DNA of 64,000 nucleotides from Brachyhypopomus gauderio (GCF_052324685.1 NC_135225.1:15071185-15135184); one strand, 5' to 3'; numbered from the stretch's first letter, positions 34,557 through 48,700 are shown. A program made the numbers and translations. Notes: generated from the sequence alone by a model not told the origin.

Positions 34557-36944
34557 ACTACAGAGAGACACATTGTGATGGGTTTGACAGTCAGTACTGT
34601 TTTCCACATCGACCATAATAGGCAAAAAATGTTGAAGTTGATAGCATCTAACATGACATGACTTATCCTATGAGGAAAGTAACAAATAAAAAACAATTTT
34701 GTAAAGTGTATTTAAGCATAAATGTCTTCCACTAACCCCTTTTAATTATGAATCATCCCATAAAAGATTTTCCAGTACAGACAAAGGCAGAAGAGTCCCC
34801 AGGAGAAAGAGACTATTATTTACGTGTGTGTCAGTAAGACTCTGTTGTAACAGCACTCTGCACTGTCATGCTGTGTAAACAGCAAAGGAAAACCACCCAA
34901 GATGTTCAGATAAGCATTGGTCTTTTTTAAAGTGATTGTTTTGTAAAGTTTTCTGTGGATAAGACGCACCTATTGACACCCCAGTTGAGGCAAGAAACTG
35001 ATTCTGAAAAAATCTAGTCCTCCCACATTCCTGAACATCACTGGTGCCTCACCCTCCCTAATAGGGGAGGGGCACAAGACTCTGTTTTCAGACCTGTTTA
35101 CACCTCTACCTTTGAATTGGATCTGTGTTTTCGGACCTGTTTACACCTCTATTTTTGACCTGGATCTTGGCACCCAGACAGCTCACAGAGCAGCATGCGG
35201 TCGGGATTCAAGAGCAGTTCATTCAAACCCATCAATGGGCAAGTTCATGCACCGAAATTGACATCTAACTGATTACAACTGCAGGCCTGTGAGAGAGAGC
35301 GAAATACAAGCCCCATTGCCCACGTTAGCGGGTAGTTCCTCCCACCACCACCGAGCTGTGACTGTATTAATCTGCACAATGATTTCTCTATCTGACGCCA
35401 CAATCACCCAACTACAGCTACACATGGTATGCAAATGCACTTAATCCCCCTGCTGGCAAAACTGAGAGGGAAGCGAATCTCAGAGATGGACTGGATCTTT
35501 CTACAAGAACAGGTGGAAAGGGTGTGATGTGCAGTCCTAAAGGCCACACCACAATCTCCAGATTATACTCAAGTATCACAGCCTTGGATTAGAAAAATAT
35601 GTAAAATGAGTTAGGTCTTTGGAATACATTATGAGTGTATTATGTATTAATATTATGTTTAGGGTACCTAATGGCTTAGGCCTAGGGTAATTGGGAACAT
35701 TATGAATTATGGTTAGTGTAATAGAGTACATTACGAATGAGGGTTAGTGTAATAGGGTACATTACGAATTAGGGTCAGTGTAATAGAGTACATTACGAAT
35801 GAGGGTCAGTGTAATAGGGTACATTACGAATTAGGGTCAGTGTAATGATATATTAACGTTTAATAGCTATGCTGTACTTCACAGAATTTTGCTTCTGTGC
35901 AAACACAAAAGCAGAACAAATTCAGTCTTTAGAATATAGGCTACAGAATTTCCATATTAGTTTCAGGCTAGCAGATAAACAGCTGATATTTATCAGATAG
36001 GTCTGTTCTCATTTCTTTTCTTTCCATATTCACACTGACAAAAGTCTGATATACATCATAGATGTGCCCTCGTTTAAAAGGCTGAGCTTTAGTCACAGGC
36101 ATGGTGCATGCTGGGACCTGAATCGAATATTCAATAAATGATAAACAATCTTTTCATAAAGTGAGGCACACCCATATCTTTTCCATACGGTTATCACATG
36201 TATGTGATACTATTAGTGCAGGAATGCTGCATATAACTAGTATCTCATCTCTGGTCTGAAGTGCTGAACTGGCCTCCAGAACTACTGGAGACTGAAGCTC
36301 ATGATCAGGGGCCCTCACAGAGGTCCATATTGTCTGACCTAGAGCTCACAGCTATTTTGTAAGAAATCCAGTTGCAGTGCAATGTGGATCTGGCACAGCT
36401 GAATCATTTGAATCTGATTAGTGAAATCACTGAAATCAAAGAGTGTAGAAAGTGTTAGAGGCAGTGGATTTATCTGAGACATGAGACACTGTAAATATAA
36501 AACAAAAAGTAAAAACTGATTCCAGTTCAGACGTGAATGTGTTCATATGACATTACTAGAACTCAAAGCTACTCTAGTGGATCCAGGGCCAGATAGCTGA
36601 CACATTGCTGACAATGTGATGTTTATCACCACCTAGTGGTGAGCAGAGAACATTACTACCCCCCCCCCCCCCCCCCCCCCCCCCCAAATTGTATATTGTA
36701 TAGCAGAAATCTGTTATATTCAGTTTTCCACTTCATGGAACAAGGCAAGTTCCCAGACAATTCAAAAAGTAAATAGTATAGTAATTGTAATAGTAGTATT
36801 ACAAACACAACATTTTAAACCACCCATTCAACCATCAATGTGTAATAAAATGCTGTCTTTGTGCATCACCATATCTCACAAATTTTCCCTTTCATACTAG
36901 ACAGAGCAAATGACATGACTCCTTCCAAGATGCCAGAAAAAAAC
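34557..36944. other. Intergenic between ldlrap1 and maco1
   Basis: Contains a tandem repeat at about 35695-35845 (GTGTAATAGGGTACATTACG, about 30-bp unit) and a C-run at 36659-36685. No exon was recognised. Confidence 0.55.
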
Positions 36945-36950
36945 TTTATT
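36945..36950 (-). terminator. maco1: Candidate maco1 polyadenylation signal
   Basis: AATAAA on the gene strand, 2.8 kb past the stop codon. It is the first canonical hexamer with plausible surroundings noted, but nearer sites are possible and transcript data would be needed. Confidence 0.4.
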
Positions 36951-37009
36951 CCTCGAAAACCTCACAGAGTGAGAATGCAGTCAGGTTAGCTGTAAATAAA
37001 GAGGGGAGG

Positions 37010-37042
<33 letters not shown>

Positions 37043-37384
37043 GGAGGTGGTGTGTTGAGGGGAGCACACGTGCTTTCTTCTCGTTTGAACTTTGTTTGCT
37101 AATTCACTAGTTCTCCCGCAAAACTTGCAGTCTGTGGAAAACTAGTCCTTCACACCAGATTTTAAACAACACGCGCACAACAACTTGTAACCACTAGAAA
37201 AACTAGAACACCACACAGGACTCACTCTGGATCCTCCCGTCTGGTAGTACTGAAACAGTAATACAAGCAACAAAAACGGATTCATTTTTATGGGGCTGAG
37301 ACCGTCACACCCAAAGCAAACCCGAACTTCCTTTCCTAGATCCCTCCATATCACCATCACATCTGGTGGTTCTTCAGCTGAATT

Positions 37385-37560
37385 GCCAGTATTCCAGAAT
37401 CTTCCTCACAGCTGGACGGGGGTTCCAGGATTCTAGAATCTTCCTCACATCTGGTTGGGGTTTTCACAATTCTATAATCTTCCTCACAGCTGGTCAGCAG
37501 TTCCAGGATTCTAGAACCTTCCTCACAGCTGGTTAGGGGTTCCAGAATTCCAGCTAGCCT
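37385..37560. repeat. Tandem repeat in the maco1 3' region
   Basis: About four copies of a 45-bp unit containing ATTCTAGAATCTTCCTCACA. Confidence 0.8.
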
Positions 37561-38299
37561 CCATCATCATGCACCATTGCATGCTTCTCTGTGGGCAGGT
37601 GTCTACTGGTACTATCAACCACTTGTGGAATGCTCCTAAGATTCTCACTTTTTCAGGAGTTAAATCAAAGAGGTTCTGAATACAAATCAGGCGTTAACCA
37701 ATCCACAGCCCGTCAACGTGCAGGTTCCTGCAAACACACACAACAGGCTTAACATCTGTGAGAAGCGTCTTGAGGAAGAGGGTAACTGATGGCTTCCAAC
37801 AGTTCTTTTCTTAACACTTGTTTACTTAGCAGGGTGCGAACTCTGCAACACTGAGAACTTGAATCCAAATACTTTCCTATGTACAACAGCGCCATCATGT
37901 GGCAACACCAAAAAGCTCTCTGCTACCAAGACATCAAAAGAGAAAAATACACTTTAACAGTTCTGATGGCTGCTTCTGGCATTAGCCTAGCACTGAACAT
38001 TTAAAATTACAGCCCTAGTTACTTGGCACTGGACTACATTTTAGCACTCATCAGACATCTCATCATCAGAACTGACTGGCCAATGTAGTAAACCTTAGGA
38101 GTAATCCAACATACTCCATGAGTCCCTGAACACTGCACAATATCATTAATGTAACCCTTTCCCCTTCTAATCTACTTTCAAGCACAGTGCAATACAGCCA
38201 AATAAATAAATGTAAACGAGAGCAAATTAAATTATTTTCTGTACTAGAAGTGAAGTGGTGTTATGAAGGTGTGTTTGGATCTGTCTGGGAACAACTGTG

Positions 38300-38850
38300 T
38301 ACGGTCATACTTAGGGGGATGGCAGAGCCATGTGGTCATATTTAGGGGCGGGGCAGAGTCACGTGGTCATATTTAGGGGCGGGGCAGTCACGTGGTCATA
38401 TTTAGGGGCGGGGCAGAGTCACGTGGTCATATTTAGGGGCGGGGCAGAGTCACGTGGTCATACTCGGGGGCGGGGCCGACTCACGTGGTCTTACTCGGGG
38501 GCGGGGCCGACTCACGTGGTCTTATTCGGGGGCGGGGCTGACTCACGTGGTCTTACGCGGGGGCGAGTCACGTGGTCTTGGTCAGGGGCGGGGCCGAGTC
38601 ACGTGGTCTTGGTCAGGGGCGGGGCCGAGTCACGTGGTCTTGGTCAGGGGCGGGGCAGAGTCACGTGGTCTTACTTAGGGGCGGGGCAGAGTCACGTGGT
38701 CTTACTTAGGGGCGGGGCAGAGTCACGTGGTCTTACTTAGGGGCGGGGCAGAGTCACGTGGTCTTACTTAGGGGCGGGGCAGAGTCACGTGGTCTTACTT
38801 AGGGGCAGGGCAGAGTCATGATGTCATACTTTGGGGCAGGGCAGAGGCCT
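38300..38850. repeat. 31-bp minisatellite with E-box and GC-box in each unit
   Basis: About 16 copies of AGTCACGTGGTC plus TTACTTAGGGGCGGGGCAG. Each unit includes CACGTG (E-box) and GGGGCGGGGC (Sp1-type). It lies 0.9-1.5 kb past the maco1 stop codon. Confidence 0.93.
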
Positions 38851-39254
38851 AAGCAGGGACACTGTCTCGCAGGTCCAACAATGATGTCCAAAAGGCACTG
38901 GTTATCGGTTCAGTTCAATAAGCTTTATCCATGACTATATGATCATTACCTGTAAACAGGTCTGCATTTAGGGCTACTGGACCAAAAAGTATTTATAATA
39001 ATTTTTTTGATATTCCCTATCAAATAAAACAAATGTGTTGGTTTGGTGTAATTAGAAAACCAAAACACGTGTCCTGTGTGAGTGGGTGAGAAAACGTGAT
39101 GACATTCTTCAGGAAAACTCACTTTCATCAACAGAACATTCAGGAATTCTAGGTTAGCATGGCGCTTTCCAGCTTGTAGGACCTTGAACTGAATAACTAA
39201 TGCTTTGTCTTTAAGGGAGGAAAAACAGAAAATCAAAGCGTAAAAAAAACTCAA

Positions 39255-39405
39255 GGAGAGCGGGTGTAAGCCAGAGCTCCACCAATGAGGGGAGAGAGCA
39301 GGTGTAAAGCCAGAGCTCCACCAATGAGGGGCGAGAGCGGGTGTAAGCTAGAGCTCCACCAATGAGGGGCGAGAGCGGGTGTAAGCCAGAGCTCCACCAA
39401 TGAGG
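39255..39405. repeat. Minisatellite with CCAAT in each unit
   Basis: Four copies of a unit of about 40 bp around GAGCTCCACCAATGAGGGG, in the maco1 3' region. Confidence 0.88.
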
Positions 39406-39683
39406 GGAGTGCACGCCCACTTCTGTGAGGTTTCTAAACATTTACAAGAAAAAAACCAACAGCAATTTCCTATTGGACAGGTGATGTCTCAGTTTCCTAT
39501 TGGACTGGTGATGTCCCTTAAAAGTCTCTTTTTTCCTTTTTCTTTTTTACTACAACAATTACAGTCACACAATACAACATCCTTCTGTCCAGCGAGAAGC
39601 AGCAGGAGAAACCGGAGGAGAAAAAAAAAAAAAAAAAAAAGTCCCAAAAACATTTGGAGCCTCAGAAATGACAACAGAGGTGT

Positions 39684-39684
<1 letters not shown>

Positions 39685-39728
<44 letters not shown>
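39685..39728. repeat. (GA)n microsatellite
   Basis: About 21 GA units 33 bp past the maco1 stop codon, within the presumed 3' UTR. Confidence 0.95.
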
Positions 39729-39730
<2 letters not shown>

Positions 39731-39760
39731 TATGAATTGTTGGCTGGTCTGTGTGGGAGT

Positions 39761-42700
39761 TTATTTTTTGAGAGGCTGGTAGACGGATGCGTTGGGGTCT
39801 AGGCTGGAAGGGCTGGTGTCCATAAACTTGGAGGAGTAGTGCGGTGTGACAGGGCTCATGTTGCTGGTGTCTGCTGAATACGCGATGCTGGGCATGACGG
39901 CCATCACCTCCGCAATCTTCTGCTTCAGGTCCTTTATCTCTTGGTCTTTCTGCAAGATCTGACCTGGGGAAAACAGGAATGTCAGGTTTCCGTATGAGGA
40001 GAAATGTTTAGAACATTCGTACATTTAAACAAAACATCCACAGCATGCACAAGCCCTGAGCAGAGGTCTGCACACTCAGGACTGACGGTGCCACACACCC
40101 GCCCCTCCTACAGCTTTCTGTCTGCTACCTTCAGCCTGACTAACCTTCATACTGATCAATATGATCTTGAGGCTGCTCTGCTAGGTGAGCTACAGTAATT
40201 AATCAGTTTTACAGGCGTCGTAGTAAAACACTCAAACATCTGTGAGGATTCCCAGAGGGCCCCGTGTTGGGGCGCTGGGTGCAGACCTTGTGCGATCTCC
40301 AGTTGTCTCTTGGCGTCTCCGAGAGCGGAGAAGAGGTCCAGCTTGATCCTGGTCTCTGCACTCAAACTGTTCTCCAGGTGCTGCGTCTTCTCCTGCATGG
40401 CTGACAGGGCGGACATCAGCACCTCCGTGTCCTTCTCGCTTTCTTTGTACTTGTGCAGCTCCTGTGGGGCACAAGGCAGCGTGCTGGACCTCAGGCACAT
40501 ACAGGAGGACCCAGAGCGGTGGAGTGAACCGCTGGGCTGTGATCGATGGTTTGGCCGGGTGTGGGAGGCGTGTTGTCACCCACCTGGACTTTGAGCTCGA
40601 GTTCGCGAATCATGTCCTCCTTGACTTTAATGTCCAGTGTGAGTTTCTTACACTCGGTCTCCAGTTCAGAGATTCTCCTCCTCAGAGTCTCTGTGCACTC
40701 ACCTCTGCATGGAGGCAGAAGGTCAGAGGCAGTTAACCACAAACTCGGGCACAAACGCGTGAGACAATGAATGGAGCAGGGGGCGGGGCAGGGGGCGGGG
40801 CACCTGGAGGCGGCTGCTAGGGCGACGGCGCGGGCCGCTGTGGCCTCCTCCAGCTTCTTGCGTTTCCTGTCGTCGGCCAGCTGTCTCTCAGCAGCGGCGC
40901 GAGCATCCTGCTCCACCTTCAGACGCTTCTCCAGCTGACCCAGCATCTGCTTGTCCTTCTGCTTTACCTGCACAGCACTGTGGAGCCTGACACACACACA
41001 CACACACACAGATACGCACACAAACACACATTAGTGTCTATTACAGCTGCAACGTGCAGACACAACACAATGCAGGTCTTTATATAAACCAATAACAATC
41101 AACCAGATAGAAATTATCCCAACAAAATCAAACTCAGTTTAGTCTTTCCTGTTTAAAACATCTGTAGTCATCATGGTGTTACTCATGTAGCACTACTGGA
41201 CTACATGGTAAATGAAGTTACAGAAAAGCTTGTAGCTGCATGGGTAGAGTGTGTGTGCATGTAGGCTTTTATGACCATGAAGTGTAGGCAGTCATGGTTC
41301 GGGGGCAGTCATGATCTGGTGGTAGGGAACTGGTCTTGTGACCGGAGGGTCATGGGTTCGATTCCCAGACCTGAGGCCATGACTGAGGTGCCCTTGAGCA
41401 AGGCACCTAACCCCAACTGCTCCCCGGGCTCCGGGCTAGGGCTGCCCACCGCTCTGGGCACATGTGATCCACAGCCCCCTAATAATCACTAGTGTGTATG
41501 TGTGTTCTAACTGCACAGATGGGTAAAAGCGGAGGACAAATTTCGATTGCTGTGAGGGGAAAAAATTAAATAAATAAATCACAATTGACATAGTATGGCA
41601 CATTTAAATTTTACATTTACAATAACACAAGTGTATATTAGAAGAAAACATAAGTGATGAGTGAAACTGGACCTCAGTTCCAACAATCACAAATCTTAGG
41701 TCACAACTTTACCAGGACCAGCGGAGGGAAAACAGATAGATTCGGACATTTTCTGAGGAGTGAAAATATTGCTAGTTGTACTACCTAAAGAATGTGAATG
41801 GGGTGTGAGTGAGAGTGGTGTGTGTGATTCAGACAGCGGTGTATGTCTGTGTGAGTGCGCGGTGTGCATGAATAAGTGATGTGTGTGAGACAGTGGTGGG
41901 TGTGTATGTGTGTGTGTGACAGTGGTGTGTGTGTTTGAGATCAAGGTGTGTGTGGTGTGTGTGCGCAGTGTGCATGAATAAGTGATTGTGTGTGTGTGTG
42001 TGTGTGTGTGTGCGCACGAGATTGAGGGTGTGTGGGTGTGTGTGTGCGTGAGAGATGTGCTGCAGTCTCTCACTTGTTCTGCAGTAGTTCATTGTCATGG
42101 CGGAGCTGACTGAGTTCTGTGCGTACGCTGCGCTCAGAGCTGCTCAGAGAGCCCAGCTGGCTACGTAGGTCCTGCTCCACCTGCCGGCTCAACTGCAGCT
42201 CCGCCTTTAGCCTCCGCACATCCTGCTCCAGCCTGTCAGACACACACACGTGAACACACACACACACACATGAACACACACACACACGTGAACACACACA
42301 CACACACACGAACACACACACACACACACGAACACACACACACACACGAACACACACACACACACAAGGCCTTTTAGGGTCACCAGTTCAGACGTACAGC
42401 ACTTGTGTTACTGGTTCACACAGAATTACACAGAATCTATACTACTAACTTTCACGGTTTATATGAGCAGCTCACAGGTGACTTACAGTGGGGCCCCATC
42501 TCCACCCTAACCCCAACCCTAACTCCAACCCTTACACCATGGGGTCTCCACTACTGTCTGAAATGGTTGATTTTGTCACTACCGTCTTTCTTCTACAAGC
42601 TCTTTATTTATTAATGCCAATTCAAGCAACGTTTGGTCAATAAAACTAAATGTTTGACTAAGTTTTAGAATTACTGTTAACAGACTATTATTAACGTCAC

Positions 42701-45700
42701 ATGATGCAGAGATAATAAATGTGGCACAACCAACATCAGAATAAACAGAAAATAGTAATTTTAAACCGTGGTGCTGATTCTTCTTGTATTGTACAGGGTG
42801 ACGGGCTTGACAAATGCAGCCATAAAACCGGTTTATTTCCCAGAGTTCTCCTCTGTGAGCACACTCACAAGAACTTGATTCTTTACACCCAAAGTTACAC
42901 CCATGTACCAACCAACACCCATCCACTCATCCTCAGGGGTGTAGGGAGCTGAAGGCATCAGGGGACTCGAAATACAAACTGGAAGAGTCCAATGCCAACA
43001 GCAGACAATAAGCTATCCTACATCCAGACAGCATTCTGAAAACTAAGGCATCCAGTGCATCAAAGTGTGGGGCTGTTGGGTAATCCGTGTGTACGAGTAC
43101 CTGACCCGTAGGTTGTGTGGGCCAGGCTGTGTGTACCTGACCCGTAGGTTGTGTGGGCCAGGCTGTGTGTACCTGACCCGTAGGTTGTGTGGGCCAGGCT
43201 GTGTGTACCTGATCCGTAGGTTGTGTGGGCCAGGCTGTGTGTACCTGACCCGTAGGTTGTGTGGGCCAGGCTGTGTGTACCTGACCCGTAGGTTGTGTGG
43301 GCCAGGCTGTGTATACCTGACCCGTAGGTTGTGTGGGCCAGGCTGTGTATACCTGACCCGTAGGTTGTGTGGGCCAGGCTGTGTGTACGATTACCTGACC
43401 AGTGCCTCAGGCCTGCTGAGCTGGTTATTGGGGATGCAGTTCTCTGCTGGATCTCGGTTTGACCCCGCCCCTTTCCCTCCCCCACACTTTTGTTTCTTCT
43501 CTCCCTTCCCTGAGGAAGAGGATGACGAGGGCGTCGCCGTGGAGGTGGGAACACTGCCATTGGCGGTTCCGTGTCCACGGGGCGATGAGTTCCCCCCGGC
43601 CACACCGCTTCCTGTGGCCTGGTTTTTAAAATTTTTGGAGGAGGTGGAGTTGGAGGAGGAGGAGCATGACGATGATGATGATGAGGAGGAGTTGTCCTCT
43701 TTGGTTTCAGTGCTGCCCAGCAGCTCAGAGCTGCTCAGTCTTTTGCCACTAGTGTGATTCTCCATGTACTCCAGTTCCTGGGCCCTGCAGTCCAGACCAG
43801 GCAGCACACTGCTGCCGCTGTTGTGGTTCTGGTTCTGGTTCTGGTTGGGCTGCTTCTTGGACTCCCTGCTCTCTGCCTTCGCACGCTCCTTCTCCCGGTA
43901 TTCCAGCTCCGGCAGAGGAGTCGTCGCGGGTTTCCTGCCACCAGCAGAGCCGTTCTGAGCCGTGGGGAGAGCGTCGGTTTCGTGGACACCTTTGACTGCA
44001 GCAGTTAGGAGAAACATGTGGAGGAACAGAGGAGCAGACTGAGTAGTGACGCCACTGTACCGTTCACCACACTGAAATCACACTCCTGCTCAACAAGACA
44101 CACTTCATATCACACAGCTCTACTTCTACAGTAATATGAAACCAACTTCACAATGACACCATGTTCATTATTCAGATGTGTCCAAGAGCACACAGGATGT
44201 CTGGTAACAAAACTGCTCTTTTATGAAAATACAGAAAGCCATCATTCAGGGGAGGATATGTGGATTTGTAGTAATGAAAACTATTTAGCCATATTGGTGA
44301 GAAAATGCTCAGATTACCTACATACACTATATTGCCAAAAGTATTCATTCACCCATGCAAATGGTCAGAATCAGGTGTTCCAATCACCTCCATGGCCACA
44401 GGTGTATAAACTTACATGCAGACTGTTTTTTACAAACATTTGTGAAAGAATGGGTCACTCTCAGGAGCTCAGTGAATTCCAGCGTGGAACTGTGATAGGA
44501 TGCCACCTGTACAACAAATCCAGTCTTGAAATTTCCTAAATATTGCACAGTCAACTGTCAGCTGTATTATAAGAAAATGGAAGTGTTTGGGTACAACAGC
44601 AACTCAGCCATGAAGTGGTAGGCCCTGTAAGCCTTGTACCCATGTTAAAATTGTAAAGCGACCATGGGTATCTTGAAAGGTGCTATATGAATTGAACGTT
44701 CAATCATTCATAAACTGACGGAGCGGGGTAAGCGGATGCTGAAGCACATAGTGTGAAGAGGTCACCGACTTTCTGCAGAGTCAATCACTACAGACATCCA
44801 AACATCATGCGGCCTTCAGATTAGCTCAAGAACAGTGCGAAGAGATTCATGTAATGGGTTTCCATGGTTGAGCAGCTGCATCCAAGCCATACATCACCAA
44901 GTGCAATGCAAAGCATCGGATGCAATGAGGAGTTACAAATCACACTTCTTCATCTGGCAATCTGATGGATGAGTCTGGGTTTGGTGGTTGCCAGGAGAAT
45001 GGTACTTGTCTGACTGCATTGTGCCAAGTGTAAATTTTGGTGGAGGGGGGATTATGGTGTGGGGTTGTTTTTCAGGAGTTAGGCTTGGCCCCTTGGTTCT
45101 AATGAAAGGAGCTCTCTCGCACAAAGCAAAGTCCATAAAAACATGGGTGCCAGAGTCTGGTGTGGATGAACTTGACTGGCCTGCACAGAGTCCTGACCTC
45201 AACCTCATGGAACACCTTTGGGATGAATTTGAGTGGAGACTTAGAGCCAGGCCTTCTCATCCAACACCAGTATGTGACCTTACAAATGTGCTTCTGGAAG
45301 AATGGTCAAAAATCCCCATAAACACATTTCTAAACCTTGTGGACAGCCTTCCTAGAAGATTGATGGTGTTCCAGCTGCAAATGGACCAACGTCATATCAA
45401 GAACCCTGTGGATTATGAATGGGATGTCACTTAAGCTAATTTGTGAGTCAACGAAGGTGAGCGAATACTTTTGGCAATATGTATGTGTTTGTATATGTAT
45501 GTATGTACGCTGTGCGCAATTGGCTGCCGCTTCTCGCCGGTGTGTGTGATTGGTTGTGTAAGAGTTGTACCTGTATTAAAATTGTAAAGTGACCTTGGGT
45601 ATCTAGAAAGGCGCTACATGTACATCATGTACATTCATTTCATGTACATATGTATTTTATACACAGAAAAACACACAAGCACATGCAGATTGAGCTCATT

Positions 45701-48700
45701 TACCCCCCCCTCCAGTCTCTTACCCTCCTCTGCCTCCCTCTCCTGTTTCTGCAGCAGCTGTTGTTCTGGAGGCAGGGCCTGCTGTAGGAGCTGCATGTAG
45801 AACTCGTTCTCCTTCTGCACCTCCTTCTGCTTACGCAGCCGCATCTTATAGGTCACGTAGCTCTTGAACCCGAAGCCCAGTGTCACCACGGGGTAGCCGA
45901 TACTGCACACGGGGCACAACACGGAGCTTACTCACACACACACACACACACACTTCACTACTAGGGAAGCTACTGAGATATACACAAATGTCTGTAAAGG
46001 TTGTGTGTGTGTGTGTGTATTAAAACACACTGGTTTGGGGACACTTCTGGGTTCCTGCTCTACTGATTAAAAATCTCCGACATCTAGGCTAAAGCTTTCA
46101 CACTTAAAATTCCTCCAGGGGTGTCTAGTATGAGTTTTAACCACCAGGAAGAAGAAAGGTTGTGTTGGACTGAAGGAGGCTTGAGAAGTATTGTTGCTTC
46201 CTCAGTGGGGAGCGTGACGTATCCTAAAAGGACAGTAATGCAGTAGGAAATCTGAGCTGAGAATCCTCCATTCAGAAAGTCTCTAATTCATCCCTGAATA
46301 GTGTGAGTGTGTGATGATGGATCTGGGTTCAGAGGATCATAATCCCACACGGCATCTGAAGGTCCATCTCAAGCTCCACATCACATGGTCAGTGATGCAG
46401 CACACGCACTGTGTCAGTCTGAAGAACGTGTGTGATCCTCACCAGTGTGCTGCGAACGGGCGACACAGATCCACGTGGAAGTCTTTCAGATCTTTGAATC
46501 TTATAGCTGCCTCTATATAAACAAAGAGTATCCATAGCGACACAGTGGGAAGGCAGACCCCTCTTTCTGCAAGAGAGAGGAAGGAGTGGGAGAGGTTAGT
46601 ATAGCACAGCTGACATCAATGAGGATGAAGCTCACACACACAGTGATGCTACAGGACACCTGCACCAACACAGGGAGCTGTCTGTGTCCTCCCCGGGTTC
46701 CATTCAAACAAGGAGACTGTAATGATGTAGGAGCTCCAGGCTCAGAGTCCCCTATAGTCCCTAAAACACCCCTATAGTCCCTAAAACACTCATGCCCCCC
46801 TCTGCTGTACAGAAAAGACACTACACACCCAACAAAGTAGGGAAATGTGCCAACAGGAGGGCGGTATCCACACCAGATTGGACTGACTGGAAACCTCAGA
46901 AATAGCGTAAGGCCTGAAGAGGTCAAGTGATGTGCTCAGAATGCAGTGGTCCATTACAGCCAGAGTTAAGCGACTGGATGACAGCTGTTCACTAATCAGA
47001 ACACGATTAAGATAAATACCGAGGACATAGTTTACTCAGCCACAGAGGAGACGACACTGGGTGTGATCTGAGACACAGCCCAGGTGTGGACAAAAGAGAT
47101 CAAATACTTTTTGTCACATGCAGAAATAACTAAGCCTACAGCTGTCCACTATAATCTGTGTGTGTGTTCAGAGAGGAAACACCATGTACGTATCCAGGAT
47201 TAGCACAGTGTCACCTTACTGAGTCATGAACATACCTAATCAACACCCCTTTTACCAGAGTCCAAATGACCCACCGTGTTTGTGCTAACAAAGCACCTCT
47301 AAACTCTGGACAGTTCTAACCCTAACCCCAACCCAACCCTAAACCCCAACTCTAACGCCACAGTCAGAGACTTCAGCTCTCACACTTAGAGGGTGTGAAA
47401 CCCTGGGGAGTGGAGAGGTTCTCGAGGGTTCAAAAGTTTTATCTCAACCCTTAAAGGGTTTTGGATAAAAGTTTGAAAGTGAGACTCAATGTATATTTTT
47501 TGTCGTGTGTATCGAGAACTTTAAGACTGAAAAAGCTGACAAACCATTGTCGATGATTGAATATACTTTTTCAATATACAAAAAGTATGCAAAGAAACAT
47601 TTTTTGTTTTATTTCATGATACAATTTCCTGTTTGATTAGCTGGTGAAAACACTTATGGACACTTAGCTTAGCGGTCTGGTAGGAAAATGCTGAAAAGTT
47701 ACATTCTGATAACACCACTGAGGAAGAAGAAAGCGGTCATAAAAACAAAAGCAAGCTAGAGTGCCACAGAGAATCCTGCTTTCTGAGGTACTCAAACACA
47801 CCTACAACACCTCAACACATATGAAGGCTGCTCAGATCTACTCACTTATTGTAACTTTTTGTTGCATGCATGCGGTTAATTCAGGCACTTTCAAACAGCT
47901 CAAAAAATAACAATGAGAATACTTCAAACATACATAATTTAATGACTTCAGTGTTTGCAGGGGAATTGGTTGCATTCAGATGCTTTGCTTGAATAAAGTA
48001 TTGTTGCCAAGTTCCAGGTGTGATGGCTTGACCTGTGCGGCCTAGTTGAGCAGGCCTTACCCGTGTGGCCTTACCTGTGTGCCAGACGTACTGCACCCAC
48101 ACGTAGGTGCTGGCGGCGAAGAACAACCACTGCACAGGGATGAACAGCAGGCAGATGATGTCTGATGTAAACGCCACACATACAAAGAACACTGAGAAAG
48201 CCTGAGGGGGAGAAGAGAGGAGGGTGACATAACGGAGCTGAAAGTCCTTCACCGCACATCAAAACCCCACATGCATTTCAGAAAGAAGGAGCATTATTTG
48301 GTTCTTACTATGACCAACATGACTGAGATGAAGTGTGTGAGAGGAGCTCACCAGACCCTGGTATCTGAAGGAGTCGTACACACTCCGGATGAAGAGCCAG
48401 AACGGCCAGAGGTACTCGAACCTGAACTCCAGCACGAAGTCCGCCAGCAGCACAAGGGCCCACACCACCAGGAACTTCAGGTACAGGAAGGTACTGCAGA
48501 GAATCAGATGCAGGAGAAGCAACACCACACGCTTCCTGGTTATGCAAACGAAAGGACATCATGAATCAAGCACTGATTTGCAGTATTGCACTTAAAAGCG
48601 CCGGACTGTGGAGATGGACCGGGACCCAGAGACAACACATCACTCCTCCGACCGGAGTCCCTCACTGGGCACATCTGTCTTTTTCAAGCCTTATAATTGT

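Noticed and set aside
43060-43757. Repeat frames such as [12 protein letters not shown] and its opposite-strand counterpart
   Set aside because: The 36-bp unit is divisible by three. These frames differ from the macoilin frame and include intron sequence.
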